Positions 6,453 through 15,050 of a stretch of 64,000 nucleotides of DNA are shown here, piece after piece. The DNA lies in contig CAZIKN010000008.1 of assembly GCA_964539805.1 (NCBI GenBank), forward strand, positions 28,834-92,833, given 5' to 3'. Source of the DNA: M3007 sp964539805. Its GTDB lineage: Bacteria; Bacteroidota; Bacteroidia; Chitinophagales; Saprospiraceae. The notes below the pieces were generated by a model, which was not told the origin of the DNA, searched no databases, and saw nothing but the letters and a program-made list of their open reading frames with translations. The position numbers and the translations under genes are program-made. The stretch's first letter is position 1. Every line of letters starts with the position of its first letter.

Positions 6453-9188
6453 TTAAAACTCAATCGTATCTCCCGCTTTATAGGTCTTTTTGTCACTTTT
6501 TATGTCACTATTTACTTCTTCTGGTGTATCTACATCAAACAGATTGCCCTGTTGAGCAGGGGCTGGCTTGGCAGCTGGTGGAGCAACTATATCTGTTTGG
6601 GCAGTTTTACTTTCTCCTTCCACCTCTTTTACCCCGCTTAAAGCCTGATCACTCAAACGATTGCCGACGGCTTTCCAGCCTTTTACCTCCATGAAATCAC
6701 CGAGTGACACTTCACCGCTCAAAGCCTTTCCTTTGAGCTTGAAGGTGTACTTAACTCGCGGATTATCTTTCAGTGACACAAAAAGCAGTTTAGATTTGGG
6801 GTGATCTGTCAGGTAGGAAAAACGTTCTTTAGTTTTATTGGTTTCAATGCGGAAGCGCTTGACCATAGTCCAGCCTTTGTGACCGTCAAAATGCACAACA
6901 TTCAAGGGTAGCTCGGGATTAAATTTGCCCAGATGCAGGATTTCTTTCATCTCGAAACGCTGTTGCACATCGGTGTCCGTTATCTCGTATGAGCCATCGG
7001 TGTACAATATGAGTATATTGTCGCCAGTATCAAACTCACCCAGCAGATTGCCGCGCTCTTGTGTGTTTAAGCGGCCTGTGATGTCATCAAACCATAGTTT
7101 TTGAGCCCCAATGGTACTTTTGCCCACCTCTTTTTGTTTAATTTCCTTTACCGGATATTTGGTCAGGACATTTCCCATGGAATCACGGCCCTTGATGGAT
7201 AATTCCGCAAAATCATAGTCAAATATTTTCACGCGAGCTGTACTGGCCGCTGTAAGGGTCACTTTCACCACTTCGCTTTCACCATTGGGGTTCACCGTGA
7301 GGTAGAGCATTTTGGAACCCTTGGCATCCGAACCGAGCTGATAGTCTTTGTCGCGTGTAATAGCGGTTACATTAAAGCGCTTGACAAAAGTTTTACCTGA
7401 TTTGGCATCCACATAAGCCATATTATAAGTTGTGCGCTCGTCATTTTTTTTCCAAACGGCTACATGCACGATGTCCTTTCCTACAAAGGTTTTTTCACCA
7501 ATGCGAACAACTTTCATTACACCGTCCCGGCGGAATACAATGACATCATCAATATCAGAGCAATCCTGTACGAACTCATCCTTTTTCAGCCCAGACCCAA
7601 TAAACCCTTCTGCTCTGTTGACATAAAGTTTGGCATTGTTGGCCACCACGGCAGATGCCTGAATGGTGTCAAATGCCACAATTTCAGTCTTGCGCTCACG
7701 TCCTTTGCCATGTTTGGCCAATAAATTTTCAAAATAGGCAATGGCATATTCGGTCAGGTGCGCAAGATGATGCAGCGTTTGTTCCAATTCGCTGCTTAGT
7801 TTGGCTATATCCTCATCTGCTTTGAAGGTGTTGAATTTGGAAATTCGCTTGATCTTTATCTCCGTCAATCGCACCAAGTCCTCTTCCGTTATGTCGCGGT
7901 ATAGTTTAATTTTTTTGCTGTCCTTGCCATAGTTAGCATCGGAAGGCGTAATGACATATTTTTTTAAACCTTTGTCAATAGTCTCCAAGACAGCTTCCCA
8001 GGTTTCACACTCTTCTATATCGCGATAAATGCGATTTTCGATAAAGATTTTTTCCAGTGAGGCGAAATGAAGTTTTTCCAACAACTCCATACGGAGAATA
8101 TCCAACTCCAAGCGCAAAAGTTCCTTTGTGTTTTCGGTGCTGATGCGCAACAGCTCGTTTACATCGGTAAACAAGGGTGTGTTGTCAATGATGACACAGC
8201 AGTTTGGGCTTATGCTGACCTCACAATCCGTAAAGGCGTATAGTGCGTCAATGGTTACATCGGGACTGACTCCGGGTTGCAACTCTATTTCTATATCAAT
8301 ATCGGCTGCCACCTTGTCAATAACGCGTTTGATCTTGATCTGCCCTTTGTCATTGGCTTTCAGAATGCTATCAATAAGATCTCCGGTAGTGACACTAAAA
8401 GGTATTTCGGTAATTTGCAGCGTTTTTTTGTCAATTTCCTTGATTTTGGCCCTTACGCGCACTTTTCCTCCTCTAGCACCGCCATTGTAGTTACTGGCAT
8501 CAATGAGGCCGCCTGTTGGAAAATCGGGGATCAAATCACTTTTACGGCCCTTCAGGCTGGCAATACTTGCCTTGATGATTTCGATAAAATTGTGCGGTAA
8601 CACCTTGGTACTCAAACCCACCGCAATGCCTTCTGCACCATGTGCAAGCACCAAAGGGAATTTCATTGGAAGGTTTACCGGTTCCCGTTTCCGACCATCA
8701 TAGCTCATTTGCCAGACCGTCGTATCCGGGTTAAAGGCTACATCAAGGGCAAATTTGGTCAGGCGCGCTTCAATGTAACGAGCCGCTGCCGCATTGTCAC
8801 CAGTGCGGTAGTCGCCCCAGTTGCCCTGACAGTCAATCATCAGTTCTTTTTGGCCCATGTTCACCATCGCATCGCCTATGGCTGCATCGCCGTGCGGGTG
8901 GTATTGCATGGTTTGCCCGATCAGGTTGGCTACTTTGTGGTAACGCCCGTCATGCTGCTCGTACATGGCATGCAGGATGCGCCTTTGCACGGGCTTGAGG
9001 CCGTCCTCTATGGCGGGTACTGCGCGTTCCAGGATGACGTATGATGCGTAATCCAGGAAATAGTTCTGGTACATGCCACCCAGTGTGACAATCGTATCTT
9101 CGCCATTCTGCGAAACGGTGGGCGGTGTGGAGCTGTCTTTTTTTTGCTTTTGCCATGGTGAATTACTTACAGGCGGCAAATGTAGCAC
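6453..9188 (-). CDS. parC: DNA topoisomerase IV subunit A (ParC/GyrA family), frameshift near start
   Basis: Type IIA topoisomerase A subunit, which cuts and reseals DNA during decatenation. The frame is open for 911 codons from a GTG at 9188. Visible motifs are the GEDTIVTLGGMYQNYFLDYA entry, the DGLKPVQRRILHAM patch and the catalytic tyrosine in AAAARYIEARL (residue 138 of this frame), followed by the coiled tower and a C-terminal domain. The GTG lies upstream of a good -7 box (9177-9184), so it is unlikely to be the real start. The ATG at 9154-9156 begins MAKAKK but is out of frame by one base across a run of eight A (9138-9145); removing one A gives MAKAKKDSSTPP, about 900 residues. Gyrase A was considered; the start and overall layout resemble Bacteroidota ParC. 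No parE lies in the window. Confidence 0.9.
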   Translation of the reverse strand: MLHLPPVSNSPWQKQKKDSSTPPTVSQNGEDTIVTLGGMYQNYFLDYASYVILERAVPAIEDGLKPVQRRILHAMYEQHDGRYHKVANLIGQTMQYHPHGDAAIGDAMVNMGQKELMIDCQGNWGDYRTGDNAAAARYIEARLTKFALDVAFNPDTTVWQMSYDGRKREPVNLPMKFPLVLAHGAEGIAVGLSTKVLPHNFIEIIKASIASLKGRKSDLIPDFPTGGLIDASNYNGGARGGKVRVRAKIKEIDKKTLQITEIPFSVTTGDLIDSILKANDKGQIKIKRVIDKVAADIDIEIELQPGVSPDVTIDALYAFTDCEVSISPNCCVIIDNTPLFTDVNELLRISTENTKELLRLELDILRMELLEKLHFASLEKIFIENRIYRDIEECETWEAVLETIDKGLKKYVITPSDANYGKDSKKIKLYRDITEEDLVRLTEIKIKRISKFNTFKADEDIAKLSSELEQTLHHLAHLTEYAIAYFENLLAKHGKGRERKTEIVAFDTIQASAVVANNAKLYVNRAEGFIGSGLKKDEFVQDCSDIDDVIVFRRDGVMKVVRIGEKTFVGKDIVHVAVWKKNDERTTYNMAYVDAKSGKTFVKRFNVTAITRDKDYQLGSDAKGSKMLYLTVNPNGESEVVKVTLTAASTARVKIFDYDFAELSIKGRDSMGNVLTKYPVKEIKQKEVGKSTIGAQKLWFDDITGRLNTQERGNLLGEFDTGDNILILYTDGSYEITDTDVQQRFEMKEILHLGKFNPELPLNVVHFDGHKGWTMVKRFRIETNKTKERFSYLTDHPKSKLLFVSLKDNPRVKYTFKLKGKALSGEVSLGDFMEVKGWKAVGNRLSDQALSGVKEVEGESKTAQTDIVAPPAAKPAPAQQGNLFDVDTPEEVNSDIKSDKKTYKAGDTIEF
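9177..9184 (-). promoter_or_regulatory. -7 element of the parC promoter
   Basis: TACATTTG on the minus strand, 20 bp before the ATG at 9156. A TTTTG lies 21 bp upstream of it. Its position excludes the GTG at 9188 from the expected transcript. Confidence 0.55.
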
Positions 9189-9355
9189 AAAAAGTTTTCA
9201 ACATTCAAAACTTTTTGTTTTTTATCTTTTCCTGTAAATTGTAATTTTTACAAATCCTTGTTTTTCATCCTGATAAAATACAGGAGGCTGCATGCTTTGT
9301 TCAACCAGAGCCGCTTTGGCGCGGTTTATTCCGGTGCCTGATTTTTCTATGTGGC

Positions 9356-10042
9356 TTATCCCTTATTCGCAATAAACCCGCAAAAATCCTCTGCAAGGAG
9401 CAGCGTTTTGCCCATAAAGTGTTTTTTGGCATTGAGATGGCGTTGCATGAATTGCGGAACCGCTGCATCCTTTTCCAAAAAATTCATAAGCGTGCGCAGC
9501 ACCTTGAAATAGCGTCCCAGATCATTTTGCTGCGGAATATCGCGGGCGCCCAGAGCCGTGAGGGCTTGTTGGAATACCGGGAAATTGTAGGGGGCATAGG
9601 ATTCGGGATAGCGAAAGGCGAGGTAAATGGCTATCATGCGATAGTCGCCGTGGTAATGGTTGTTTTCCACTGTGGCAGGGTGAGCATTTTTATAATCCCG
9701 CAGCAAGGCATCACAGCCGAACACAAAACGCCCGATGCGTCCTTCCACCTCGCGAGTTTCGTTGAACAGATCTTCGAACATCATGCGGGTGCTTTGTGGC
9801 TCATAGCGCCAAAACTCAAGCATCATTTTTTTGGGATACCAGTTTTCCGTTTGCCAAAGGCGGCGGGTTTCCGTGTTGTGGATGGCCCGGTCAAACATTG
9901 CCTCCGGGCTTTTATCGTTCATATCCCATTGATCCTGAAATATTTGTATGGATTCCCATTTGTACACATTGGGGTGAAAGCGCTGGGATTGGAGCCATTT
10001 TTTGTAAGCGCTGATATTATCCTGTATCTTATTGAGTAGCAT
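9356..10042 (-). CDS. Uncharacterised 228-residue protein coupled to alkB
   Basis: I do not recognise this protein with confidence. It is soluble, rich in aromatic and charged residues, and has no signal peptide or membrane segment. The patches YKWESIQIFQDQWD, MMFEDLFNETREVEGRI and YRMIAIYLAFRYPESYAPY look like the N-terminal region found before the ATPase domain of some McrB-like AAA proteins, but no ATPase domain follows here. Its ATG lies inside the last codons of alkB (14-bp overlap, different frame), so translation is probably coupled. Such coupling suggests a shared transcript, not necessarily a shared function. Confidence 0.6.
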   Translation of the reverse strand: MLLNKIQDNISAYKKWLQSQRFHPNVYKWESIQIFQDQWDMNDKSPEAMFDRAIHNTETRRLWQTENWYPKKMMLEFWRYEPQSTRMMFEDLFNETREVEGRIGRFVFGCDALLRDYKNAHPATVENNHYHGDYRMIAIYLAFRYPESYAPYNFPVFQQALTALGARDIPQQNDLGRYFKVLRTLMNFLEKDAAVPQFMQRHLNAKKHFMGKTLLLAEDFCGFIANKG

Positions 10043-11069
10043 AATCGGGTATTCGTTTGTTCATTACCGCAAACCACAATGGCGGAAAAAGGGCCATCAG
10101 GATACTGGTTGGGTAGCCAAATGGCATCTGAGGGCTGGGATCAATGTGGCGAAGCACCTGATATTTGCGGGTGGATTTGTAATGGTGATCACTGTGCCGT
10201 GTGAGCTCATACAGGAAAATTCGGCCCAGTTCATGGTCGCTATTCCAGGAATGAACAGGCATAACGGGTTCGTGCCGCCCGGAAGGCAACAAATGCCTCC
10301 TTAATCCATAGTGCTCAATATAGTTTACGGTCTCCAACAGCAGGATACCCACTAAAGCCACAGCAATTGCCCCTAAAAGGCCCATCCATGAGCCATACAG
10401 GTACGTTGCGGACAACCAAAGCATTTGAAACAGTGAAAAACGGATCATTTCGTTGTCAAAAGACCAAAAACGAAGCCCGTCTTTATGCAAACGCTCGCGC
10501 TCCAAATGCCAGGCACTCAGCCAACTGCCCGTGACGGAACGCAGCCAAAAAGCATACACAATATCACCCTTTTTGGCACTGGCCGGATCAGCGTCTGTGG
10601 CCACATTCTTGTGGTGGCCCCTGTTGTGTTCTATGAAAAAATGCTGGTACAAGGCCGGCAATAACATCCACTTGGCCAAAAGTTGTTCGCCCTTTGTGCT
10701 TCTGTGCCCCAATTCATGGGCCACGTTTATGCCACATGTACCGACAATAATGCCAGTACTAAGGCTTAGGCCAAGGTATTCAAATGTACTAAGTGTTTCA
10801 TTTTCAAGGATATAAAGGTAGTAGAAGACGGTACCGAAAAGAATAGGTGCATTTAGGTACAGCAGGTAGTCAAAATAGGGTATTTGTGAACGCCTCTCTT
10901 CTGCAGCAACAGGTGTGTTGTCCGTGTAAGCCGGGCTGATGAGCTCAAGAAGGGGGAGCAGCACAAAAGCCAGCACTACCGTGGTCCATGCCCAAGGGCC
11001 TTGCCAAGCCAACGCCATCAGGGCACTGATTGGCATCAAATAAGCGAGTAAATATTTAAGGTCGCGCAT
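10029..11069 (-). CDS. alkB: AlkB-type alkane 1-monooxygenase
   Basis: A membrane-bound non-haem di-iron hydroxylase of the AlkB/XylM family, 346 residues, with several hydrophobic segments in the first 120 residues. The histidine boxes expected for the metal site are present: HELGH (118-122), EHNRGHH (147-153), a third box HSDHHY near residue 305, and the NYIEHYGL element characteristic of alkane hydroxylases. Family members oxidise the terminal carbon of medium-chain alkanes using rubredoxin-delivered electrons. No rubredoxin or reductase gene is adjacent. The reading frame ends inside the start of the next gene. A TACCTTTG box lies 31 bp upstream. The real substrate could be another hydrophobic chain. 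Confidence 0.88.
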   Translation of the reverse strand: MRDLKYLLAYLMPISALMALAWQGPWAWTTVVLAFVLLPLLELISPAYTDNTPVAAEERRSQIPYFDYLLYLNAPILFGTVFYYLYILENETLSTFEYLGLSLSTGIIVGTCGINVAHELGHRSTKGEQLLAKWMLLPALYQHFFIEHNRGHHKNVATDADPASAKKGDIVYAFWLRSVTGSWLSAWHLERERLHKDGLRFWSFDNEMIRFSLFQMLWLSATYLYGSWMGLLGAIAVALVGILLLETVNYIEHYGLRRHLLPSGRHEPVMPVHSWNSDHELGRIFLYELTRHSDHHYKSTRKYQVLRHIDPSPQMPFGYPTSILMALFPPLWFAVMNKRIPDYATQ

Positions 11070-11099
11070 TTGTTAGGTACACATAAGATGAGTAAGGAG

Positions 11100-11107
11100 C
11101 AAAGGTA
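11100..11107 (-). promoter_or_regulatory. -7 element of the alkB promoter
   Basis: TACCTTTG on the minus strand, matching TAnnTTTG, 31 bp before the alkB start. It overlaps the T-tract of the terminator of the upstream gene. Confidence 0.5.
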
Positions 11108-11147
11108 AAAAGAAAAGCGGCTCCCCTGCATGTGCACTGAGAGCCGC
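11104..11147 (-). terminator. Terminator of the 182-residue membrane protein gene
   Basis: Minus-strand hairpin with arms GCGGCTC (11147-11141) and GAGCCGC (11123-11117), followed by a T-rich stretch broken by one C (11116-11104). Confidence 0.6.
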
Positions 11148-11177
11148 CTATGAATTTGGTGAAAAAATCATGGTGTG

Positions 11178-11726
11178 CTATTTATCCTTATTTTTATTTT
11201 TGCGAACATCTTTCGCTGTGATGATTCGATCGCCTCTTTTTTCGCGTACGCTGGCATCGCGTGTGTCATTCCATTCGGAGGAATAGGGTCTTCCCTCAAG
11301 TTCTTTTATCCTGTCGTCACGTTTATCTATCTCTGCAAAAAGAATTTCTTGGCGCGTCAGAAAATAACCTAAAAGCCCTACAACCAAAACAAACCAGAAT
11401 GCAGAAGAACTACTATTAGACGAAGATGGATTTGTTGGTTGGACGGGTTGATAGGCTGTGGATTGTACAGGTATCTGCTGTGCTGGAGGCTGCTGTATCA
11501 CAATGACGGTAGGCTGCTGTGAATAGGGCATTTGTAGCGTCTGCAAATAGTCTCGGTCGTATCGGCGCGTAGGTAAAAAGTAGTTGTTCGGGTCATCAAT
11601 GTCAAAGGGATCATTGTAAAGGCCAAATCTCGGGTCAAAATACGTCGGGGTTCTCTGGCTGTCGCGTCTTTCAAACTCACGAAGGAGTTCGAAACCGTTT
11701 GTTTCGGATGGATCATGGTAACGCAT
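11178..11726 (-). CDS. Uncharacterised single-pass membrane protein
   Basis: 182 residues, not recognised. The N-terminal half is polar and rich in D, R and Y, and is followed by a Q/P-rich linker (about residues 65-100) and a serine cluster. One membrane span lies at residues 109-124 (AFWFVLVVGLLGYFLT). After it comes a short charged helix likely to coil (EILFAEIDKRDDRIKELE) and a lysine-rich tail (DVRKNKNKDK). There is no cleavable signal peptide. The gene stands alone between two terminated units with a 400-bp upstream region. Confidence 0.55.
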   Translation of the reverse strand: MRYHDPSETNGFELLREFERRDSQRTPTYFDPRFGLYNDPFDIDDPNNYFLPTRRYDRDYLQTLQMPYSQQPTVIVIQQPPAQQIPVQSTAYQPVQPTNPSSSNSSSSAFWFVLVVGLLGYFLTRQEILFAEIDKRDDRIKELEGRPYSSEWNDTRDASVREKRGDRIITAKDVRKNKNKDK

Positions 11727-12133
11727 AAGAAAAAAATTATGGTGAAAAAAAGGTTGTCTGTAATAACCTTGGCGGGTTCACCAATTGGATTAAATTTTTT
11801 CTGCTGCTTCTACTTCTAAGGTATTGATTAAAGTTTGTCTGTCCTAATCATCTGTTGATGAAATGCTGTGTTTTTAAAAATGATAAAAAGATTTTTTGGG
11901 GTGGAGATCATTTTGCAAAAACTTTGAGTTAGAAAGGCAAGGGGAGCAAAATTATGTTGCAATATTAATGTCATTTACCCGACAAAAGCAATAAGGGCAA
12001 CACGACTTTAACATTGTTATTTAAGATTTTGATAAGATTTTCAAAAAAAGAAAAAGGGTATTTCTTTTTTTGCATCAAAAAATGAATATCTTTGAAATGA
12101 ATTTTTCAAAATAAAACAATATTTTGTCAAAAA
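11727..12133. other. 407-bp divergent intergenic region
   Basis: AT-rich spacer between the divergent genes at 11726 and 12134. It holds a possible minus-strand TAATTTTG (11947-11954) and the plus-strand TATCTTTG (12087-12094). I see no RNA gene, coding remnant or strong hairpin. Confidence 0.5.
12087..12094 (+). promoter_or_regulatory. -7 element before the coiled-coil HTH gene
   Basis: TATCTTTG matches TAnnTTTG and lies 39 bp before the ATG at 12134. The -33 element is unclear, with a TTG 14 bp upstream. Confidence 0.4.
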
Positions 12134-13279
12134 ATGAAAAACGATCCAAATCACAGCAAATCACAAGGCACGAGATTCCACGAATTTCTACAAGAACACA
12201 ACATCTCGGACGAACAGTTCCACACCATAATGAAAAAAATGGGGCTGTCGCGCAATACGGCCCAGAGTTTTATCTCAAAAGAGATGAACGATATGCGCGC
12301 ACCCAATATTTGCCTGCTCCAAAACCTGTTTGGTGTGCCGCCCAGCATGTTTGACCTGGAAGATGATTTTTTTAATTCCGAGTACAGTTACAACGAAGGG
12401 GAACTCTATTGCTTCAACTATAAAAAGGAGGAATCCGATACCTACAGGCCCTTTGTTGAAAATTTTTTCCGCGCTGTGAACAAATACCTGCTTTCGGCCC
12501 AAAAACGCCTCTGTGTCAGCGATTATTTCGTTAAAAACCAAGGACTTGTCACCAAGGAACACCTTTCGTTTTACAAGGAAAAAAGCCGGATATATTTTGA
12601 GCGCCTGGAACACAAAATCAGTGAGAATCCCAAGTTTGAGTACAAACGTATTGTACAGCTCCCCCTGCACTTTGATCCAAGAGCGGATCCGGCCCGTTTT
12701 GTTGTGGAGGGCATGCTTCCCGAGGCATTTGGACATTTTGCGCGTTGCCTCCAGCAGTTTCCTGATCAATGTAGTTTTTACATCATCACCAAACCTTTTC
12801 GCCTTTATACCTATTATTTGGTTGACGACAATGTCACGCTGACGGAATACCATCGTTTTGACCGTTCCGGCATTCCTATGCCCGATACTTTGTTTGTCAA
12901 CATCCGCAATCCATTCAAAAAAGAATCCATCGGCGGCACCTATTTTGAAAGCTGCTTTGATGAGTTTGAACGCATCATCAACAACCAAAACAATGCGGAA
13001 GCCCGCCTTACCCACCATTTGATGAAACAAAAAACTTATGAAGCAATACATGAATTGCAACATGATATTGAAAAGAAAAAAAGAGAAATTGAAAGCAATC
13101 AGCAAAAAATCGAAGGAATTGAAAGGCGCAATTTAACCGACAATGTATTGATTATAAATGAATTACTCAAAATTGGCCACCAATTGGACACCGAAAAAGA
13201 ACAGCTCATCAAACAAATCAATGTATTTCGCGAAAAACTGGAAAAAGCCGGATGGACCGATCTGGGCCTCATCAAGTAG
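12134..13279 (+). CDS. Putative helix-turn-helix protein with C-terminal coiled coil
   Basis: 381 residues. The first 70 or so residues look like a XRE/BetR-type DNA-binding fold (FHEFLQEHNISDEQFHTIMK, then GLSRNTAQSFISKEMNDM). A long central domain of unknown type follows, with F/Y-rich strands such as FRLYTYYLVDDNVTLTEYHR. The last 100 residues form a coiled coil (heptads from HELQHDIEKKKREIESNQQK to QINVFREKLEKAG). There is no signal peptide, so it is presumably cytoplasmic. It is probably a one-component or dimeric regulator. Its targets are unknown, and the OmpA-like gene 103 bp downstream on the same strand is a candidate. Confidence 0.6.
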   Translation: MKNDPNHSKSQGTRFHEFLQEHNISDEQFHTIMKKMGLSRNTAQSFISKEMNDMRAPNICLLQNLFGVPPSMFDLEDDFFNSEYSYNEGELYCFNYKKEESDTYRPFVENFFRAVNKYLLSAQKRLCVSDYFVKNQGLVTKEHLSFYKEKSRIYFERLEHKISENPKFEYKRIVQLPLHFDPRADPARFVVEGMLPEAFGHFARCLQQFPDQCSFYIITKPFRLYTYYLVDDNVTLTEYHRFDRSGIPMPDTLFVNIRNPFKKESIGGTYFESCFDEFERIINNQNNAEARLTHHLMKQKTYEAIHELQHDIEKKKREIESNQQKIEGIERRNLTDNVLIINELLKIGHQLDTEKEQLIKQINVFREKLEKAGWTDLGLIK

Positions 13280-13382
13280 TTTTGAAACATAGCGGACATT
13301 TACGCGCTCATTTATACCCCGTTCTTGTTATTGGCATTGCTTTTGTTTAGTCTCGCAAAACAAAAATCGAAGCATTTTAATA

Positions 13383-15008
13383 ATGAGAAATTTTGCCTGT
13401 TTACTTATTTTCATCTTGAGCTGCTGTGCCAAAAGCGGCATCGCACAAAACGCCACTAACAAAAGTGCGGTACATGCCAAGATCAACCTCAACGATTTTA
13501 GCCTTCTTAATGACTCGGATCTCAAATTGGGCCAGTCCTTTGAAATTGGCCTCTTTCGAAACATTGCTCCCTTCCTGAACGTAGGGGTGCCTTTGCGCGT
13601 GGGAGTGGGAAAACTGATTGACAAACCGGATAATACCGTAATCACAAGTATTGATGCCGTTTTTCACCTTATTAATATGAAAAGCGAGGCCAAAGTGGTT
13701 CCTTATGCCCTGCTCGGCGGTGGCTATTTTATGGAAAAATTTGATAATGGCCACTTCCAACTTCCCTTGGGAGCCGGCCTTAACTACAAAATAAGTCCCT
13801 ACGCCTATATCAATGTACAAGCGGAGTATCGCAAAGCCTTTTCGGATCTTAGAGACAACCTTCAGTTTGGTGCTGGCTTCGTCTATCTTCTGCACAAAGC
13901 CGCTCCTAAAATCAAGGACAAGGACAAGGATGGGGTGCCTGACAACCTGGACAAATGCCCTGATACTCCTGGCAAAAGTACTGCAAACGGCTGCCCTGAC
14001 GCCGATAACGATGGCCTTGGCGACAAAGAAGATGAATGCCCCAATGAACCAGGCCCTGTGGAAACCGGCGGCTGCCCCGATACTGATTTTGATGGTGTTC
14101 GGGACAAGGAAGACAAATGCCCTCAAGACGCCGGCACCGTAAATGGCTGCCCTGATGCTGATGGCGACGAGATACCGGACAATATGGATCGCTGCCCCAC
14201 AAAGGCTGGCCCTGCCTCCAACGATGGCTGCCCAGTGGCCAAGGATAGCGATGGGGATGGCTTCCCGGACGAAACTGACCAATGCCCAACTACCTCAGGC
14301 AGCGCTAATGGCTGCCCGGATGCAGACAAGGACGGCATTGCGGACAACGATGACAAATGCCCCAATGAGGCCGGAACCAAAGCTAATATGGGCTGCCCGC
14401 AAACCAAGGACAGTGATGGTGATGGTTTAGATGACAACGCTGATGAATGTCCAACGCTCGCTGGCAAACTCAATGGCTGCCCTGATGCAGATAATGACGG
14501 TATCGCGGACAAAAATGACCCCTGCCCAACCTCAGCAGGCAAATTTAATGGCTGCCCTGATACAGATGGTGACGGCGTGGCAGATAATCTGGATAAATGC
14601 CCCAGTACCGTAGGCCCAACTACCAATTTCGGCTGTCCTGAAGTGAAAAAGGAAACCAAGGAACGTCTGGAGTTTGCCATGAAGGCCGTCCAGTTTGAAA
14701 CGGGCAAAGCCGTCCTTAAAATGGAGTCCTATGCCATTTTAGATGAGGTTAACGGCATTTTGCGCCAATACCCAGACTATAAATTGGCTATCAGCGGCCA
14801 TACCGATGACATTGGCGATGCCCGCGCCAACCAAACCCTTTCAGAGGCGCGCGCCAAAGCATGCTATGACTATTTCATTTTCAGAGGCGTCAAAACAGAG
14901 CGCATCCGATATGCCGGATTCGGTGAAGACCGCCCCATAGCCAACAATAGCACCAGCGCAGGACGTGAAATGAACCGTCGTGTAGAGTTTGAACTGACCT
15001 TGGATTGA
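13383..15008 (+). CDS. OmpA-family outer membrane protein with thrombospondin type 3 repeats
   Basis: 541 residues. A signal peptide (MRNFACLLIFILSCCAKSGI) precedes an N-terminal eight-strand-like barrel region (to about residue 175). Then comes a long run of calcium-binding TSP type 3 repeats (about 180-425), each with a DxDxDGxxDxxDxCP core such as KDGVPDNLDKCPDTPGKS. The C-terminus is an OmpA peptidoglycan-binding domain (GHTDDIGDARANQTLSEARA, then NRRVEF). Family role: links the outer membrane to peptidoglycan while the acidic repeats act as a rigid, calcium-dependent spacer. The repeats are similar in DNA but not identical, and the antisense strand is artificially open across them. Confidence 0.92.
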   Translation: MRNFACLLIFILSCCAKSGIAQNATNKSAVHAKINLNDFSLLNDSDLKLGQSFEIGLFRNIAPFLNVGVPLRVGVGKLIDKPDNTVITSIDAVFHLINMKSEAKVVPYALLGGGYFMEKFDNGHFQLPLGAGLNYKISPYAYINVQAEYRKAFSDLRDNLQFGAGFVYLLHKAAPKIKDKDKDGVPDNLDKCPDTPGKSTANGCPDADNDGLGDKEDECPNEPGPVETGGCPDTDFDGVRDKEDKCPQDAGTVNGCPDADGDEIPDNMDRCPTKAGPASNDGCPVAKDSDGDGFPDETDQCPTTSGSANGCPDADKDGIADNDDKCPNEAGTKANMGCPQTKDSDGDGLDDNADECPTLAGKLNGCPDADNDGIADKNDPCPTSAGKFNGCPDTDGDGVADNLDKCPSTVGPTTNFGCPEVKKETKERLEFAMKAVQFETGKAVLKMESYAILDEVNGILRQYPDYKLAISGHTDDIGDARANQTLSEARAKACYDYFIFRGVKTERIRYAGFGEDRPIANNSTSAGREMNRRVEFELTLD

Positions 15009-15018
15009 CGATTTGTAC

Positions 15019-15026
15019 TACATTTG
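15019..15026 (+). promoter_or_regulatory. -7 element before the HEAT/cyclophilin gene
   Basis: TACATTTG matches TAnnTTTG. It starts 10 bp after the stop of the OmpA-family gene and ends 24 bp before the ATG at 15051. Confidence 0.45.
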
Positions 15027-15050
15027 CGCCTTATCAACGCAACTACATAC

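Noticed and set aside
9138..9145. A programmed -1 frameshift in parC
   Set aside because: The frame needed from the ATG at 9156 is +1 (loss of one A), so a classical -1 slippery site does not restore it.
12275..13105. A 276-residue antisense frame over the coiled-coil HTH gene
   Set aside because: The composition is unlike a protein and the plus-strand gene has a clear start, promoter and coiled coil.
13401..14707. Long antisense frames over the OmpA/TSP3 gene (for example 13401-14282 and 14123-14707)
   Set aside because: They are open because of the repetitive DxDxDG and CP codons in the real gene and give G/S/P-rich sequence without motifs.
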